Positions 60,877 to 64,000 of a DNA stretch of 64,000 nucleotides are shown here, piece after piece; the stretch's first letter is position 1; every line of letters starts with the position of its first letter. The notes beneath the pieces were generated by a model. The model ran no database searches and was not told the DNA's origin. It saw nothing but the letters and a program-made list of their open reading frames with translations. Origin of the DNA: Musa acuminata AAA Group (lineage: Eukaryota; Streptophyta; Magnoliopsida; Zingiberales; Musaceae); NCBI RefSeq assembly GCF_036884655.1, contig NC_088340.1, positions 6,531,501 to 6,595,500 on the forward strand, given 5' to 3'. The translations under genes were made by a program, and so were the position numbers.

Positions 60877-63562
60877 ATATTTAGATCAACTGAACATTGC
60901 AGTTGACCAATTGAAGCGATATAAGTGTTTGTGTTATTAAGCAGACAATATTTGCTGGATTTACTATAATTATGTTTCCTGTGTTATTTATCTGGCTACA
61001 TTTGGTTATTTTACTAAAATAAGCAGGAGGTCATGTGATTTTTCTTTTAAGCTTGTTGTACTGTTCAATGACTCTGCAATTTAATGTTATTATTTTTATC
61101 CAGCGTCTCATCAAATTGATTTGTTGCTATCAGTGTTTCCAGTCTGACCATGAACCATATAATGGACAATATATATTGGTAGAAATCTGTGTTCAATTTT
61201 CTTTTTTCTTTTTCTCTCTCTTTATGATGTTGAACACTATATCTTAAATATACTGATATCATATCTATCTGATGGACACCCAAGATTGATTTAGGTCCAA
61301 GATTTAATTACTTTCCATTATTGCTTATTCAACAGGTTTCCATAAATATTTTTATGGATATTGTATGTCCTTACAAAAGCAAATCTTTACCCATATCTTC
61401 CTTTTTGGTTTGCCTACATGTATCTTTTATCTATCACCAAGGAGAACAACATCCACCTATAAAATGCCTTTTTGGTATGATCCATATGTAGGTCAGACTT
61501 ATGAGTTAGTCATTTTCCTCCAAAAAAAAAAAAAGACCTCATCTACACTATATTATTTTGCGTGAATTCTTAAAAAAAAAAAGCCTCATCTTTCATCTTT
61601 TTTCCTGCTAAATGCGTCTCCTTTTGAAATTTTCATAGAATGCTTAATTTTTCTTCCCTTATAGAAATATCTTTGTACTATTTTTCTTCATATGTTCCAC
61701 CAAAAGAAGTCATCTTTATAGTTTGAGGGAAATTACGATATTATTGAAAAAATGGAAATTCATAAAATAGGGGCTTTTCTTTTCCAAGAATTTGCACTAT
61801 ATCATATGTCTGTAAGCAAATGACCATTAAATTCTCAAAAAAGTTCTGCATAAGATAGTCTGATATGAACGTTTATTCGGACTATATATTGCTTATAATC
61901 AAGGAAATGAACATGAAATTCTCAGAATAACGACTATTGCCTGCATGCCATTACACCACTAGAGAATGCCTATGTAAACTGTATATTGTCACATGTTATG
62001 TCATTTCATCAGTTTTGCTGCTTCCCTTTTAATCACGCTGTAATAGTGAGTACTCAGGGAAAAAAAAATCTCCTTACTAAAATTCCACATAAATTATTTC
62101 CACCTTGTTCTTGATGACTGCTTAAGTAGCATAAACCTCATCACACTTGCAGAATGCAGATGGAGGCATCTTGGGGATGGCCTGTGGTCTGCTACTTGAA
62201 AGAGCTCTGTTTTAGTTAGAGCTTCCAGTAGATATATTGAATCCTGAACTCTGCCTCATATTGAAAGACAACTTATTTAGCATTTAGCATTTATCATAAT
62301 GATCTATTCCTACTAGATTTGATTTAAGTGAAGATGAGCTGCATCATAATAGACAAATATACTGACAAATATAAAAGAATAATCTTAGGGAGACGTGATA
62401 GACTTGAATGTTGAAAAGAAATCATGTGTAAAGTAAAGATTGAGATAAGATTAAGAGTAGTTTATATAGTTAAGAGATCAAAGAAAGTGGAGCTTTTATA
62501 TTATCAACCCACAACTTAAATAAGCTTAAACTTTGGACTTCAGTTAAGATGAGTCTTGCAAGAGGCCTCGAGTCAAGTCTTCTAGATTTCCTTTCCATAT
62601 GCTGGTAATCAACTTGGAAACTTCTACCCAAGTTTTCCATCCTGTTTTCGTTGACATCATGGATGAGGGTCTTCCTTCAATGTGGTTCCATCATTGGATT
62701 TGATAGGTGAAGTCATTCTAGATCTCCAAGTTGAAGTTTCACCAAACATATCTTGACCAGAAGATAGACTTGCAACATTGACTCTTTCTTTTTAATGTAG
62801 TGGCCTTCTTTTTTTTTTATTGTTCTCAGAGTGATTACTGCATCACTAATCTGTTCTTGGTTTATTATCCTGTTCTAATATGAGAGGAAACATATATTCT
62901 GATGCAGTGATACAAGTACTTAAATTATTTGCATTCTTCTCTTGCTGCACAGACATGTAAACTCAAAGCAAGAACTCAATCCTTAGCTTCAAACTTTACT
63001 TTGGCTTGCGAATACTAAATTCTAAGTTTTGCCGAAAGTATAGAAGAATAATGTTGGAATTTTCACAATCTTTTCCTGCAAGGATGCATTTTATATTGTT
63101 TTAGACTGACTGAATCTAGATTCTCTGAAATGTCAAAAGTGTTGAACTTTACTGATATCCCTCTTGTTACTATTGCTTTGTATTGGTGCTTACTAGCAAC
63201 AAAAAGATGTACATTAGCTCAACCTGTTGCTCCTGACATTTCCATCATTTTACTGAGCAAAAGCCTGAATCAGAAGCTTTACTAGTGTACTATCCAATCA
63301 GATTATTTCTAGTTCCTTTTTTTTTTCCAAGATGCAGAAGAAACAATGATATCAGACAGCATGAGGCAACTCGATGTAGTTTTTCATAAATCTAGTTTAT
63401 TATCGACTTCATCCTTCAACAATTTACATTTCCTAATTCTCGATAGCTTCGAGCAGCACAAAATTTGCATCATTTGGAGGTATTTGTATGTAAATTTCCT
63501 GGCAACACTAATGCTACCTGAAAAAGGAACTAATGATCTTTCTGGTTGATGAATGTGTGTAA
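60877..63562. other. Intergenic region between NQR and the response regulator
   Basis: About 2.7 kb, AT-rich, containing the NQR 3' UTR on the left and the response-regulator 3' UTR on the right (minus strand). No gene or named element recognised. Confidence 0.6.
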
Positions 63563-63776
63563 TCATATCAAGCTATTATTAGACAGTCTCGGTCTTCTCC
63601 TCTCTGGTGAGAGTTCGTCATCCCTGGCTTTTCTTTTGTTGCTGGTGATGCTGGTTTCTTCTTGTTGTAGCTGCTGCTCTTTTGATTTCCCCTTCAGTAT
63701 GTGAGGCCTGAGTCTTTTCATGTCTGAGAGCTGCACTGGCTTCAGGAAGAATTCTTCTGCTCCTCCTTCCAGGCAT
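63563..63776 (-). CDS. Type-A response regulator, last exon (partial gene)
   Basis: The last exon on the minus strand starts after a CTCGCAG acceptor and ends TGA at 63563-63565. It encodes [20 protein letters not shown], then KRLRPHI, then a hydrophilic tail rich in Glu, Lys, Arg and Ser of about 45 residues. The Lys-Pro pair in FFLKP is the conserved lysine of CheY-like receiver domains, and the sequence around it is typical of type-A cytokinin response regulators (ARR/RR). These accept phosphate from histidine phosphotransfer proteins and dampen cytokinin signalling. The short tail without a Myb-like DNA-binding domain supports type A. The phospho-accepting Asp and all earlier exons lie right of the window. 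The 224 bases to the window edge look intronic. Confidence 0.85.
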
Positions 63777-64000
63777 CTGCGAGCAGCACACATCAAAGCA
63801 ATTCCACCTTAGATGTAAAGATACAGACACCACAGGTGGGGTCTCTCTCTCTCCCCTTCTTTTTCTCATCACATCAACTTCAGAATATTGAGCAAATCTA
63901 ACAAGAGCAAGGAAAAGATTATGACATGTTTGACTAAGTTGCAGAAAAGGATTGTCTTTTCCCCTGATTCCTTCCCTGATTTGACCACAAGAACAGATGA
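63777..64000 (-). other. Partial intron of the response-regulator gene
   Basis: It contains no receiver-domain coding sequence in any frame, so the next upstream exon is outside the window. Confidence 0.6.

Noticed and set aside
1..64000. CRISPR arrays, operons, bacterial-type origins or integrated viral genes
   Set aside because: Nothing of the kind is present. The DNA is plant nuclear, and the only mobile sequences are plant transposons in decayed form. No tRNA or rRNA gene was recognised by eye; a covariance-model scan would be needed to exclude one.

Overview
The window is nuclear DNA of a flowering plant, almost certainly a monocot. Every recognisable gene is a plant gene interrupted by GT-AG introns, intergenic DNA is AT-rich, and degenerate plant transposons fill introns and gaps. 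A dispersed repeat rich in GTACCGGTAC-like words recurs in introns; from memory it resembles banana-family (Musaceae) DNA, so a Zingiberales source is my inference and is not proven.

Layout, left to right: (1) 1-6675 (+), the last eight exons of a SEC31 COPII coat gene. (2) 9650-36152 (+), a complete REN1-type Rho GTPase-activating protein gene (PH + RhoGAP + coiled coil), 22 exons over 26.5 kb. (3) 36.2-41 kb, a transposon graveyard with a Ty1/copia remnant and a broken hAT transposase. (4) 42817/43042-44092 (+), an LRP1/SHI-family zinc-finger transcription factor with an 85-base intron. (5) 48413-50334 (-), a RING-finger protein gene in three exons whose frame breaks twice. (6) 50.6-55.5 kb, an AT-rich gap with duplications and no gene I can support. 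(7) 55612-55833 (+), a small unrecognised single-exon ORF. (8) 57671-60876 (+), an FMN-dependent NADPH:quinone oxidoreductase with a probable GC-AG first intron and a solo LTR in its second intron. (9) 63563-63776 (-), the last exon of a type-A response regulator that continues beyond the right edge.

The genes serve unrelated pathways (ER export, ROP GTPase signalling, auxin-linked transcription, ubiquitination, quinone reduction, cytokinin signalling), as is normal for a plant chromosome arm; there is no operon or cluster. I found no evidence for a new multi-gene system. The most useful observations are: two single-base frame breaks in the RING gene, both at homopolymers; the missing ATG and the IGGH-to-IGGR change in the LRP1-like gene; the GC-AG intron and solo LTR in the quinone reductase gene; a 573-base long-inverted-repeat transposon; a perfect 34-base palindrome inside a GC-rich intronic repeat; and a possible 60-base cassette exon in the REN1-type gene. 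Exon boundaries were chosen by hand from splice signals, reading-frame continuity and remembered family sequences, without transcript support.
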